DNA from: Patiriisocius_A hiemis
GTDB taxonomy: Bacteria; Bacteroidota; Bacteroidia; Flavobacteriales; Flavobacteriaceae
DNA: 64,000 nucleotides
Assembly: GCF_031846325.1 (NCBI RefSeq)
Contig: NZ_JAVRHZ010000002.1
Coordinates: 496,001 to 560,000, forward strand
Direction of reading: 5' to 3'
Shown: in pieces, positions 1 to 7,952 of the stretch
How the letters are laid out: the number at the start of each line of letters is the position of its first letter
How positions within the stretch are numbered: position 1 is the first letter of the stretch
Notes under the pieces: generated by a model
Seen by the model: only the letters and a program-made list of their open reading frames with translations
Told to the model about the DNA's origin: nothing
The model's database searches: none
Program-made: the position numbers and the translations under genes

Positions 1-439
1 TACGAATGGCTTTGCAAACCAAATTTTAAATGAAGAAATTGTTCCTGCAAGAGCACAAGTTTTAATTACAAAACCAATTACTAATTTAAAAATTAAAGGT
101 ACTTTTCATCTAGATAGAGGGTATTATTATTTTAGAAATATTGGAAACAGAATTCTTTTGGGCGGAGGTAGAAATCTTGATTTTAAAACTGAAGAGACAT
201 CAAATTTTGGGCTTACAGAGCTTATTCAAAATCGCTTAGAAGAATTGTTATCCACAACAATTTTACCTAATACGTCGTTTAGTATTGACCAACGCTGGAG
301 TGGTATTATGGGAGTTGGTTCTCAAAAAAAACCAATTATTAAAGAGATTTCACCCAATGTATATTGTGGTATTAGACTAGGAGGCATGGGAGTTGCAATT
401 GGAAGTAGTATAGGGGGAAAACTTGCCAGCTTTGGATAA
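1..439 (+). CDS. FAD-dependent oxidoreductase (DAO family), C-terminal part
   Basis: The frame is open from the window edge (first whole codon at base 2), so the N-terminal FAD-binding Rossmann region lies outside. About 145 residues remain. They contain RILLGGGRNLDF, the RWSGIMG segment and the terminal GIRLGGMGVAIGS stretch, which resemble the substrate cap and the last FAD-contacting glycine-rich strand of D-amino-acid oxidase/glycine oxidase-like enzymes. Members oxidise amines or amino acids with FAD; the substrate cannot be told from this fragment. The stop is 9 bases before mtgA, so the two are probably cotranscribed. The first internal TTG (158) is not the start, because homology to the fold runs on upstream of it. 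Confidence 0.75.
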   Translation, partial: TNGFANQILNEEIVPARAQVLITKPITNLKIKGTFHLDRGYYYFRNIGNRILLGGGRNLDFKTEETSNFGLTELIQNRLEELLSTTILPNTSFSIDQRWSGIMGVGSQKKPIIKEISPNVYCGIRLGGMGVAIGSSIGGKLASFG

Positions 440-448
440 TAAACAGCT

Positions 449-1141
449 ATGTTTAAACGATTTTTTAAACTTCTATTTAAAGGAATCCTTTGGTTTTTTA
501 CGCTTTCTTTGTTATGGGTTCTACTTTATAAGTTTGTGCCTGTGAAGTACACTCCATTAATGGCAATACGCTATTTTGAAAATACAGAAAACACTTTTGA
601 AACAAAGCATGACTGGGTGTCTATTTCAGAAATTTCTCCTTATTTACAACTAGCTGTTATTTGTTCTGAAGATCAAAATTTTATGAATCATAGCGGGTTT
701 GATTATAAAGCTATAGAAAAAGCTTACAAAGATAATAAGAGAGGCAGTCGAGTAAAAGGTGCTAGTACAATTTCTCAACAAACAGCAAAAAATGTGTTTT
801 TATGGCCAGAAAGAAGCTGGCTTAGAAAAGGCTTTGAAGTTTATTTTACTTTTTTAATAGAAACACTTTGGAGTAAAGAAAGAATACTAGAGGTATATCT
901 TAACAGCATAGAAATGGGAAATGGTATTTATGGTGCTGAAGCCGCAGCTAATTATTGGTTTAACACTTCTGCAAAAAACCTTTCTCAATCCCAAGCTGCA
1001 GCCATAGCAGCTATTTTACCCAATCCAAGAAAATACAATGCTTCACCAGCATCAAGTTATATTGAAAGTAGGAAATCATGGATTGTAAGGCAGATGCAAA
1101 ATTATGGTACTTTTACTTTACAAGAAACTACTAGTAAATGA
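449..1141 (+). CDS. mtgA: Monofunctional peptidoglycan glycosyltransferase MtgA
   Basis: 230 residues, the usual size for MtgA. One membrane helix (about residues 10-28) is followed by a GT51 domain. The catalytic Glu is visible as E74 in SEDQNF, and the second signature GASTISQQTAKN, with the later YLNSIEMGNGIYGAEAAA stretch, is typical of the lipid II-polymerising fold. There is no transpeptidase domain. It should polymerise lipid II into glycan strands on the outer face of the inner membrane. Its stop overlaps the start of the next gene (ATGA at 1138-1141), which suggests translational coupling. Confidence 0.95.
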   Translation: MFKRFFKLLFKGILWFFTLSLLWVLLYKFVPVKYTPLMAIRYFENTENTFETKHDWVSISEISPYLQLAVICSEDQNFMNHSGFDYKAIEKAYKDNKRGSRVKGASTISQQTAKNVFLWPERSWLRKGFEVYFTFLIETLWSKERILEVYLNSIEMGNGIYGAEAAANYWFNTSAKNLSQSQAAAIAAILPNPRKYNASPASSYIESRKSWIVRQMQNYGTFTLQETTSK

Positions 1142-1596
1142 ATACGTCCCAATTAAAAACAATACTGCTTGAGCATTGTAAAGCATTTACAGAAAATAGG
1201 TTTGAAAAAGTAAAGAACACAATTACTAGTATTGAAGAGTCTTTATTTGATCAATCTAAAAGCTCCGCAGGTGACAAACACGAAACGGGGAGAGCAATGC
1301 TTCAAATAGATAGAGAAAATGCCGGAAGACAATTACATGAAATAGAGAAGTTGCAAGAGATTTTAAAAAAAGTAGATGTAACAAAAAGCTCAAAAAACAT
1401 AAGCCTAGGAAGCCTTGTTGAAACAGACATGGTCACTTATTTCATTAGTATTTCAGCGGGGAATGTGACTTTAAATAAAACTCAATATTGCTGTGTGGCA
1501 CTACAAGCACCCATAGGGCAATTATTATTTGGAAAAAAAGAAGGAGATAGTTTAATTTTTAATGGAAAAGTTATTGGCATTAAAAGTGTAAATTGA
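1138..1596 (+). CDS. GreA/GreB C-terminal-domain-like protein
   Basis: 152 residues. The C-terminal half (about residues 105-150, with CCVALQAPIGQLLFGKKEGD and a final NGKVIGIKSV) matches the FKBP-like C-terminal domain of GreA/GreB transcript cleavage factors. The N-terminal half is predicted helical and charged but lacks the acidic-tip coiled coil spacing of true GreA, so cleavage activity is doubtful. Similar Flavobacteriaceae proteins are, from memory, often labelled 3-oxoacyl-ACP synthase, which this sequence does not support. It starts inside the mtgA stop codon. The role is unknown; binding to RNA polymerase is an inference from the fold. Confidence 0.6.
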   Translation: MNTSQLKTILLEHCKAFTENRFEKVKNTITSIEESLFDQSKSSAGDKHETGRAMLQIDRENAGRQLHEIEKLQEILKKVDVTKSSKNISLGSLVETDMVTYFISISAGNVTLNKTQYCCVALQAPIGQLLFGKKEGDSLIFNGKVIGIKSVN

Positions 1597-2073
1597 TTAA
1601 GTAAGCCATTCTTGCTCCTCTTTTGAAGCATCCCAGATATCAACGTCTAATACGGTAGCAATATGCTTTGCTATCTCTAGTGAGTTTGCTCTATCATCAC
1701 TTTCGTAAACTTGAATATGTTTATTTTTTTCATAAAAAAGATTTACTCTATAGACTACAAAGCCTAATGTTGCCTCTGCAGTAATTACTCTCGATCTTGT
1801 TTTTCTTGTGGTTTTAAAAAGCGAAATGTATTCAATTTCAGGCAAGTCTCTCCAAAACCCTAAATTTATTCCAAAGATTGAATATATTTTTCTGTATTTA
1901 ACCCCCTCAACTTCCATTTCAATTCCTTCTCTAACTCCTAATCTTAGACCAACTGCGAGAAGTACCAGCCCAAATAGATTTCCTTGTATTAACGCATAAA
2001 AAGAAAATAAGGATATAACTATTGAGAAAACAATCTTTACAGAAGGAGTAGGTTGAATATGTTTTAATGTCAT
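1597..2073 (-). CDS. Hypothetical membrane protein with two N-terminal helices
   Basis: 158 residues, not recognised as a named family. Residues about 13-50 hold two adjacent hydrophobic segments (from IVFSIVISLFSFYALI to LVLLAVGLRLGV), then a mostly beta, charged domain of about 100 residues that would face the cytoplasm or periplasm. The C-terminus is rich in Asp/Glu/Trp. The layout resembles small membrane proteins with a PH-like soluble domain, but I cannot confirm that. Its stop directly follows the stop of the plus-strand GreA-like gene (convergent), and it starts 3 bases after the stop of the gene at 2077, so it is the last gene of a minus-strand operon. Confidence 0.55.
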   Translation of the reverse strand: MTLKHIQPTPSVKIVFSIVISLFSFYALIQGNLFGLVLLAVGLRLGVREGIEMEVEGVKYRKIYSIFGINLGFWRDLPEIEYISLFKTTRKTRSRVITAEATLGFVVYRVNLFYEKNKHIQVYESDDRANSLEIAKHIATVLDVDIWDASKEEQEWLT

Positions 2074-2076
2074 TTT

Positions 2077-2607
2077 TTAGTTCCTCAAATACTTTTCTGG
2101 AATAGGAAACTCATCACTCTCTTGCATCCAATAGATGTTTACTATCCACCAACGCGAACCATCATTTAGCAATTGGACACTATTAATACCTCTCATAAAG
2201 GGCTTTGTGTCTTTTTGTGATTTAAAAGATTCATACGCACTAAATACCTGTGTAATAGCACCAAAGGAATCTACTTTTCTACCAATTTCTTTTTCAAAAA
2301 ATCCGTTTTCCACAAGCCATTTGCCTGATGATGCTATATAATCGTCTGAAGAAAGATAGCGTACTTTATATATACCATCTTTTCCTTTACCAGAAGGAAT
2401 AAGCTTAGCGTCTTTAGAAAATAAGTACCTGAAAAGATCCCAGTTTCTAGCTTCGCCTTTTTCTCCAGAAATAACACTATACAAGGTTTCTAGTGTGCTA
2501 TCCAGCGTTTGTACTTTTTGTAAATAAGGGTCTTTATCTTGAGCAATTACAGAGGAAAAAACACCAAGAAAAAACAGGTATAGAGTTATTTTAGCTTTCA
2601 TAATCAT
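2077..2607 (-). CDS. Secreted NTF2/SnoaL-like protein
   Basis: 176 residues with a clear N-terminal signal peptide (KITLYLFFLGVFSSVIAQ, predicted cleavage after about residue 22, no lipobox Cys). The mature part has the alternating pattern of an NTF2-like cone: an N-terminal helix with YLQKVQTLDSTLETLYSVI, an RYLFSKDAKLIP segment, and a final strand with SRWWIVNIYWMQE. No catalytic residues can be assigned. The start lies 17 bases inside the upstream ABC ATPase gene, so translation is probably coupled to it. There are two possible starts, ATG at 2607 and ATG at 2601; both give a functional signal peptide. Confidence 0.6.
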   Translation of the reverse strand: MIMKAKITLYLFFLGVFSSVIAQDKDPYLQKVQTLDSTLETLYSVISGEKGEARNWDLFRYLFSKDAKLIPSGKGKDGIYKVRYLSSDDYIASSGKWLVENGFFEKEIGRKVDSFGAITQVFSAYESFKSQKDTKPFMRGINSVQLLNDGSRWWIVNIYWMQESDEFPIPEKYLRN

Positions 2608-3550
2608 TTATATATCTTAAATATACAGTTTCTTTTTTCAATATTGAAGGAGAATTAAAGTAAACAATACTGTCTTTATAGGATGCTTCTATTAAATAAT
2701 TTGCTCCTTTAAAATAGCTGTTTTTAATGATAACTTTAAGCGGAGTTTTTTCATTAGAAATTACTAGTTGGTGTGCGAATACAATTTTAGTTTCTAAACT
2801 ATTACTTATTCCTATAACAGCATTGGGCAAAACTGAAAAGTCTCCAAAAAAACCGGCTAAGTATGGAGTGTTACTATTTTTATATACATCTTTAGTTTTT
2901 CCATAGGCTTTTACACCTCCTTCCTTAAGAACCAGTAATTTGTCTGAGAACTGCAAAGCTTCTTCGGCATCGTGAGTTGCTGTTATAATGGTGCAATTAC
3001 TTTCTTTTAAATATTTAAAAAGCTTTCTTCTTAAGTTTCTTTTTTTAAAAGTGTCAATATTACTAAAAGGCTCGTCAAGTAATAAGACATCAGGGGTTTT
3101 TGCTAATGCCTTAGCAAGTGCAACACGCTGTTTCTGTCCGCCACTTAATAACTTTACTTTTGTATTTCTAAAGTCTTTAAGTTCTAAAGCATCTAGTAGC
3201 TCATTTACTCTTTGGTTGTCTTTTTCTGGGTTTACTCTATTTAGATACTCTGCAACATTTTCTGCAACACTAGTAAAAGGCATTATATTAAATTCTTGAG
3301 CCACTAGTTTCATAAACGATTCTCCTGGAACAAGGTTACTAGCAGGACCAAGCAAAGGCTTACCATTCCATATAATTTCACCTTCTTCTAATTGTAATAA
3401 ACCATATAGCAGGTGTAAAAGTGTTGATTTGCCACAACCACTTTCTCCAAGAATAGCCAAATGTTCACCCTTTTCTAATTTAAAAGAGACCTCTTTTAAA
3501 ACAGTTTTGCTATCTGGATAGGAAAAGGAAGAAATAGTAGCGTTTAACAT
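2591..3550 (-). CDS. ABC transporter ATP-binding protein
   Basis: ATPase subunit with a complete nucleotide-binding domain: Walker A GESGCGKS (residues 35-42), signature LSGGQKQRVALAKAL, Walker B VLLLDEPFS and H-loop ATHDAEEAL. About 80 residues follow, resembling the TOBE-type regulatory domain of MalK/PotA-like importer ATPases. I place the start at the ATG at 3550, because the upstream TTG at 3577 lies inside a terminator hairpin and adds nine residues with no homology to the fold. No permease or binding protein gene is adjacent, so its partners and substrate are unknown. The overlapping downstream gene encodes a secreted NTF2-like protein. Confidence 0.85.
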   Translation of the reverse strand: MLNATISSFSYPDSKTVLKEVSFKLEKGEHLAILGESGCGKSTLLHLLYGLLQLEEGEIIWNGKPLLGPASNLVPGESFMKLVAQEFNIMPFTSVAENVAEYLNRVNPEKDNQRVNELLDALELKDFRNTKVKLLSGGQKQRVALAKALAKTPDVLLLDEPFSNIDTFKKRNLRRKLFKYLKESNCTIITATHDAEEALQFSDKLLVLKEGGVKAYGKTKDVYKNSNTPYLAGFFGDFSVLPNAVIGISNSLETKIVFAHQLVISNEKTPLKVIIKNSYFKGANYLIEASYKDSIVYFNSPSILKKETVYLRYINDYES

Positions 3551-3563
3551 TATTTGTATATAA

Positions 3564-3601
3564 AAAGGTTGCCACAATATCTAAAAAATGTGACAACCTT
3601 T
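3564..3601 (-). terminator. Rho-independent terminator after the prolyl oligopeptidase gene
   Basis: A 13-base stem (3564-3576 with 3589-3601, one G-U pair in the minus-strand RNA) encloses a 12-base loop. Reading the minus strand, the stem is followed by a short T-rich stretch (TTTTTATA). It sits 24 bases after the stop of the gene at 3625 and just before the start of the ABC ATPase gene, so the ATPase operon probably has its own promoter or depends on read-through. Confidence 0.7.
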
Positions 3602-3624
3602 ATAAATGAATTTATAAAAAGATT

Positions 3625-5787
3625 TTATTCTTTAACTTCTTGGTTTACTTTTTCAGGAAGTACTTCATAACCCATATTGTAGAGGGTAAAACCATAAATG
3701 TCTGCATATTGTTCTATGGTTTTGCTTACGGGTGTTCCAGCTCCATGACCTGCATCAGTTTCAATGCGTATTAATACAGGATTGTTTCCAGCTTGTTTTT
3801 CTTGTAGTTCTGCAGCAAATTTAAAGCTATGTGCTGGTACTACACGATCATCATGATCTCCAGTTGTAACCAAAGTTGCGGGATACTTTGTTCCAGCTTT
3901 TACATTATGTACTGGTGAGTATCCTTTGAGATATTCAAACATTTCTGGGCTATCTTCTGCCGTACCGTAATCGTACGCCCAACCAGCTCCAGCCGTAAAA
4001 GTGTGATAGCGAAGCATATCTAATACACCCACAGCAGGTAATGCAACTTTCATTAAGTCTGGTCGCTGTGTCATAGTTGCTCCAACTAGTAAGCCTCCAT
4101 TTGAGCCACCTCTAACGGCTAGATAGTCGCTAGATGTGTAGTTCTTTTCTATTAAATACTCTGCCGCAGCGATAAAGTCGTCAAACACGTTTTGCTTTTT
4201 CATTTGAGTTCCAGCATCGTGCCACTCTTTACCATATTCTCCACCACCTCTTAAATTAGGCACAGCATATATACCACCTTGCTCCATCCAAACTGCATTT
4301 GCAATACTAAAACTAGGGGTAAGGCTTATGTTAAATCCACCATATCCATATAAAATAGTTGGATTTCCCCCGTTTAGTTCTAATCCCTTTTTGTGAGTTA
4401 TAATCATTGGAACTTTTGTACCATCTTTTGATGTATAAAACACTTGATTACTTTCGTAGTCTTCTGGGTTAAAGTCAATTTCAGGTTTTCGGTATAACTC
4501 AGAAGTACCCTTTTTAATATCATATTTATAAATACTTCCTGGAGTAACATAATTTGTAAATGAATAGTATAGCTCTGCATCCTCTTTTTTAGCTCCAAAA
4601 CCACCTGCGCTACCAACACCTGGTAATTCTACTTCGCGAACTAGATTACCATCATAATCATATTGTAGCACCTTACTTACAGCATCTACCATATATTCTG
4701 CAAAGAAATACCCACCACCAGTTGATGGACTTAAAACGTTATCTGTTTCAGGAATAAAATCTTTCCAATTTTCTTCGGAAGGGTTTGATGCATCAACAGT
4801 TACAATTTTTCCATTTGGAGCATTTTTGTTTGTAACTACATAAAGTTTTGACCCAACATTTTCAATAATATAAGAATCATTATCTGTATGATTAGCCATT
4901 ACTTTTAATGGTGCATCTGGATTTTCTAAATCTTTTATAAACAGTTTGTTTCCTGATGTTGAAACAGAGGCAGTTATTTGTAAATATTTATTATCATCAG
5001 TTACATTACCACCAACATATCTATGCTTTTCAGCTTCGGTACCTCCAAAAATAATTTTATCCTCGGCTTGCTTGGTTCCTAGTTTGTGATAATACAGTTT
5101 GTGTTGATCTGTTTTTGCAGAAAGCTCACTTCCCTTAGGCTTATCATAACTCGAGTAGAAAATACCATCATTAGCTTTCCATGAAAGACCACTAAACTTA
5201 ATATCAACTAGAGTATCTTCAATAATTTCTTTGGTTTCAGCATTCATTATTAATACTTTTCTCCAATCACTTCCTCCTTCGCTAATACTATAGGCTGCTT
5301 TTGAGCCATCTTCAGAAAAACTTAATCCTCCTAAAGAAATTGTTCCTTCTTCATTAAAGGTGTTGGGGTCTAAAAATACTGTTGCTGTACTTGGGTCTTC
5401 TCCTGTTTTATATCGATAGATTACGTATTGGTTTTGTAACCCATCATTTTTATAGAAATAAGTATACTCTCCTTCTTTAAAAGGGGCTCCTACTTTTTCA
5501 TAGTTCCAAAGTTTGGACAAACGCTCTTTTAATTCTGATCTAAAAGGAATGTTGTCTAAGTAGCCAAAAGTGACTTCGTTTTGAGATTTTACCCAGTTTC
5601 CGGTTTCTTCACTCATATCATCTTCTAGCCAACGATACGGGTCTGGTACATCAACACCAAAATAGGTGTCTACAGTATCCACTTTTTTAGTTTTGTGATA
5701 CTCCAATGTAATTACTTCTTTTTTTGATTCTTCTTTACAGCCTACAATTAGTAAAAGTACTGCAATTGGAAATAGTATGTTTTTCAT
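3625..5787 (-). CDS. Prolyl oligopeptidase, S9A family lipoprotein
   Basis: 720 residues, the normal length for prolyl oligopeptidase. A lipoprotein signal (FPIAVLLLIVGC) puts the acylated Cys at residue 17. An N-terminal seven-blade propeller (about residues 80-440) is followed by the alpha/beta hydrolase domain. The nucleophile is S562 in GGSNGGLL, the acid Asp lies in HDDRVVP, and the base is H681 in DAGHGAG. It should cleave short peptides after proline in the periplasm or at the outer membrane. It is a single-gene unit ended by the terminator at 3564-3601; DoxX lies upstream across an 81-base gap. Confidence 0.93.
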   Translation of the reverse strand: MKNILFPIAVLLLIVGCKEESKKEVITLEYHKTKKVDTVDTYFGVDVPDPYRWLEDDMSEETGNWVKSQNEVTFGYLDNIPFRSELKERLSKLWNYEKVGAPFKEGEYTYFYKNDGLQNQYVIYRYKTGEDPSTATVFLDPNTFNEEGTISLGGLSFSEDGSKAAYSISEGGSDWRKVLIMNAETKEIIEDTLVDIKFSGLSWKANDGIFYSSYDKPKGSELSAKTDQHKLYYHKLGTKQAEDKIIFGGTEAEKHRYVGGNVTDDNKYLQITASVSTSGNKLFIKDLENPDAPLKVMANHTDNDSYIIENVGSKLYVVTNKNAPNGKIVTVDASNPSEENWKDFIPETDNVLSPSTGGGYFFAEYMVDAVSKVLQYDYDGNLVREVELPGVGSAGGFGAKKEDAELYYSFTNYVTPGSIYKYDIKKGTSELYRKPEIDFNPEDYESNQVFYTSKDGTKVPMIITHKKGLELNGGNPTILYGYGGFNISLTPSFSIANAVWMEQGGIYAVPNLRGGGEYGKEWHDAGTQMKKQNVFDDFIAAAEYLIEKNYTSSDYLAVRGGSNGGLLVGATMTQRPDLMKVALPAVGVLDMLRYHTFTAGAGWAYDYGTAEDSPEMFEYLKGYSPVHNVKAGTKYPATLVTTGDHDDRVVPAHSFKFAAELQEKQAGNNPVLIRIETDAGHGAGTPVSKTIEQYADIYGFTLYNMGYEVLPEKVNQEVKE

Positions 5788-5868
5788 TAGTTAATTGTTT
5801 TAAACGCTTGTAAATGTAGTTATAAAGAGCTTTGTAAGATGTTATAAATTTGTTAGAAATTACATGCT

Positions 5869-6243
5869 TTACTGAAAAAGAGGCCTATACGATTTCCAAT
5901 ACTTATAAATCAATATAATATTAAGCGATGCTATAATTATTGCAACCAATATATCTGAAACATCTAGAAATAGGTGAAACAATAAAATATTAGCTGAAAT
6001 AGGAGCTAGTAAAATGAGCGCGAAAGGCACCCACTTATTTAAGAGAAGTAAGATACCAATAATAATTTCTAGGATTGCAACTACATATAAAACATAGCCT
6101 GTACTTTCTAGCGACTCCATAAAGTTTGCTGCCGCAACAGGCATTTCAAACATAGGGATAAAGCCGATAAATTTATTAATTCCGAAGATAAGTAAGCTTA
6201 GTCCTAAGAGAAGTCTTAGGATTTTAGTAAAAGTTGAATTCAT
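5869..6243 (-). CDS. DoxX-family membrane protein (first copy)
   Basis: 124 residues with four hydrophobic segments and the DoxX pattern: an N-terminal GLSLLIFGINKFIGF helix, a central LEIIIGILLLLNKWVPFAL and a final SLNIILIYKYWKSYRPLF. It is clearly paralogous to the DoxX gene at 9453-9857, sharing KWVPFAL, LAPIS/LVPIS, a FH pair and a Y-K-x-W-x-x-Y-x-PLF ending. DoxX proteins are poorly understood inner-membrane proteins linked with thiosulfate:quinone reduction and oxidative stress. The exact function here is not known. Confidence 0.85.
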   Translation of the reverse strand: MNSTFTKILRLLLGLSLLIFGINKFIGFIPMFEMPVAAANFMESLESTGYVLYVVAILEIIIGILLLLNKWVPFALILLAPISANILLFHLFLDVSDILVAIIIASLNIILIYKYWKSYRPLFQ

Positions 6244-6280
6244 TGTGTTGTTGATTAAGTGTTTAGATACTTAAATATAC

Positions 6281-6313
6281 AAAAAAAGCCTGATTGGTTT
6301 TCAATCAGGCTTT
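6281..6313 (-). terminator. Terminator after the FG-GAP protein gene
   Basis: Perfect 12-base stem (6285-6296 with 6302-6313) with a 5-base loop, followed on the minus strand by a run of seven T. It lies 20 bases after the stop at 6334 and separates the cytochrome/FG-GAP transcript from the DoxX gene at 5869. Confidence 0.85.
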
Positions 6314-6333
6314 AGATATAAAAAATAACCTTT

Positions 6334-7932
6334 TTACTTTTTAATAAATTTTTGAGTTAAAAAGTTTCCATTACTGAAAACCCTTAATACATATGCTCCA
6401 CTATCTAATGCTGAGACATCTATAGTTTCAGCAGTAAGCTTTGCGTTTAAAACTCTTTTACCTGTAACATCAAATACTGTATAAATAGCATTTTCTAAAC
6501 CTAGAGTGTTTTTCAAGTTTAATGTTTCTTCTGTAGGATTAGGGTACACTATTAAATTACCTATTGAGTTGTCATCAACTCCTAGGATAGGGCTTTCAAT
6601 TATAGTTATAACTTCATTAATATTTGGGTCGTTTACTACATCAATAACTCCAGATGGCCAGTACACGGTAATAGAACTAATTTCTGTATCTGTACCAATA
6701 CCAAAGTGTGTATTTAATGTGCTCATAAACCTAAACCCTTCACCACTTCTTACATCTCTAATTTGTGTTCCAGAGGGTGTTTCGATCTCAATTCTTGCGC
6801 CAATACCATTAATATTACTTTCTGTCCCTACTGTATTTATAGTAATCCAGTTGTTTGATCCGCCATCATTATAATAGATAATTCCGTTAGCAAAAAGATC
6901 CATATAACCATCATTATTTAAATCACCAATAGATCCATTATCAAACGAAATAACGTTTTCTAGTATCTCAGTAAATGTACCATCTCCATTACCAATTAAA
7001 ATATTTCCATTAGAAGCAATATCAAGGAACCCATCATTGTTAAAGTCAACAGGAGTGTTTTCAATACCCGTAGCGCTTAAAGCTAACACTCCAGAGGAAG
7101 CTGTTTTATCCTCAAATGTACCATCACCATTATTTTGCATGTACTTATGAGTACCGGAACTTGCTCCTACAAATACATCCATATCTCCATCGTTGTCATA
7201 ATCTCCCCAAGCTGAGGACCATGTTTGCATAGGGTCTGCAAGGCCAGTATCTTCACCTACCTCTGTATAAGTACCATCTCCATTATTTCTAAACATTTGA
7301 TTGGTTCTTCTTTCTACACTACCTCCACATTTTGCTATAAACATATCCATATCACGGTCATTGTCATAATCTATCCAAACAGATCCATAATTACCTCCAC
7401 TTGGAAAATCGCCAAGACCACCTTGTATAAACCCTAAATTTCCATCGCCGTCGTTAATATAGTACACATTTGGCTCAACATCATGGCATACAAACGCATC
7501 TAAGTTACCGTCATTATTAATGTCAATAAAATTAGACCGCTGTGAGAAAACATATTCATCTCCAGAAATTTCAGTAAAACCTGTTCCTGTGTTATTTGCT
7601 CGCATAAATGTTACACCGCTTCCATTACCATAAAGTAAATCTGTAAACCCGTTTCTATCGTAATCTGCAGCTGCCAAACTCCAAGAAGGTGTAAAGTCTG
7701 CATTTGTGGTTGTAATGTTTTCTTCTATAAGATCTCCATTGGGTTGTTGATAAAAAATATTGACATTTGTTTGAGATATTGATACAATATCATCAAGGTA
7801 ATCGCCATTCATGTCTACAACTGCTCTATTAGAGCCTGAAGTGGGAAGGGTCTGTGTCGTGAAAGTCACAGATTGTGCACCAGCAACTACTGCCAGCATA
7901 CAGAAAAATAAAAGGGTACTAATTTTTTTCAT
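6334..7932 (-). CDS. T9SS-exported FG-GAP/VCBS repeat protein with ASPIC/UnbV domain
   Basis: 532 residues. A signal peptide (FFCMLAVVAGAQ) is followed by at least six FG-GAP/VCBS repeats carrying calcium-binding-like D-x-N/D-x-D-G motifs (DMNGDYLDD, DYDRNGFTD, DINNDGNLD, DYDNDRDMD, DYDNDGDMD, DFNNDGFLD, DLNNDGYMD), which should form a beta-propeller. An ASPIC/UnbV domain spans about residues 355-425 (NGIGARIEIETPSG, SSITVYWPSG). The last ~80 residues are a type A T9SS sorting domain (VYPNPT, ending in KFIKK), so it should cross the outer membrane. It starts 20 bases after the cytochrome gene stop. The role is unknown; adhesion or protein binding is an inference from the fold. Confidence 0.88.
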   Translation of the reverse strand: MKKISTLLFFCMLAVVAGAQSVTFTTQTLPTSGSNRAVVDMNGDYLDDIVSISQTNVNIFYQQPNGDLIEENITTTNADFTPSWSLAAADYDRNGFTDLLYGNGSGVTFMRANNTGTGFTEISGDEYVFSQRSNFIDINNDGNLDAFVCHDVEPNVYYINDGDGNLGFIQGGLGDFPSGGNYGSVWIDYDNDRDMDMFIAKCGGSVERRTNQMFRNNGDGTYTEVGEDTGLADPMQTWSSAWGDYDNDGDMDVFVGASSGTHKYMQNNGDGTFEDKTASSGVLALSATGIENTPVDFNNDGFLDIASNGNILIGNGDGTFTEILENVISFDNGSIGDLNNDGYMDLFANGIIYYNDGGSNNWITINTVGTESNINGIGARIEIETPSGTQIRDVRSGEGFRFMSTLNTHFGIGTDTEISSITVYWPSGVIDVVNDPNINEVITIIESPILGVDDNSIGNLIVYPNPTEETLNLKNTLGLENAIYTVFDVTGKRVLNAKLTAETIDVSALDSGAYVLRVFSNGNFLTQKFIKK

Positions 7933-7952
7933 AATTTTTTGTTTAAGGTTAT

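Noticed and set aside
3551..3577. TTG start for the ABC ATPase.
   Set aside because: It lies within the terminator hairpin of the upstream gene; the ATG at 3550 fits the family.
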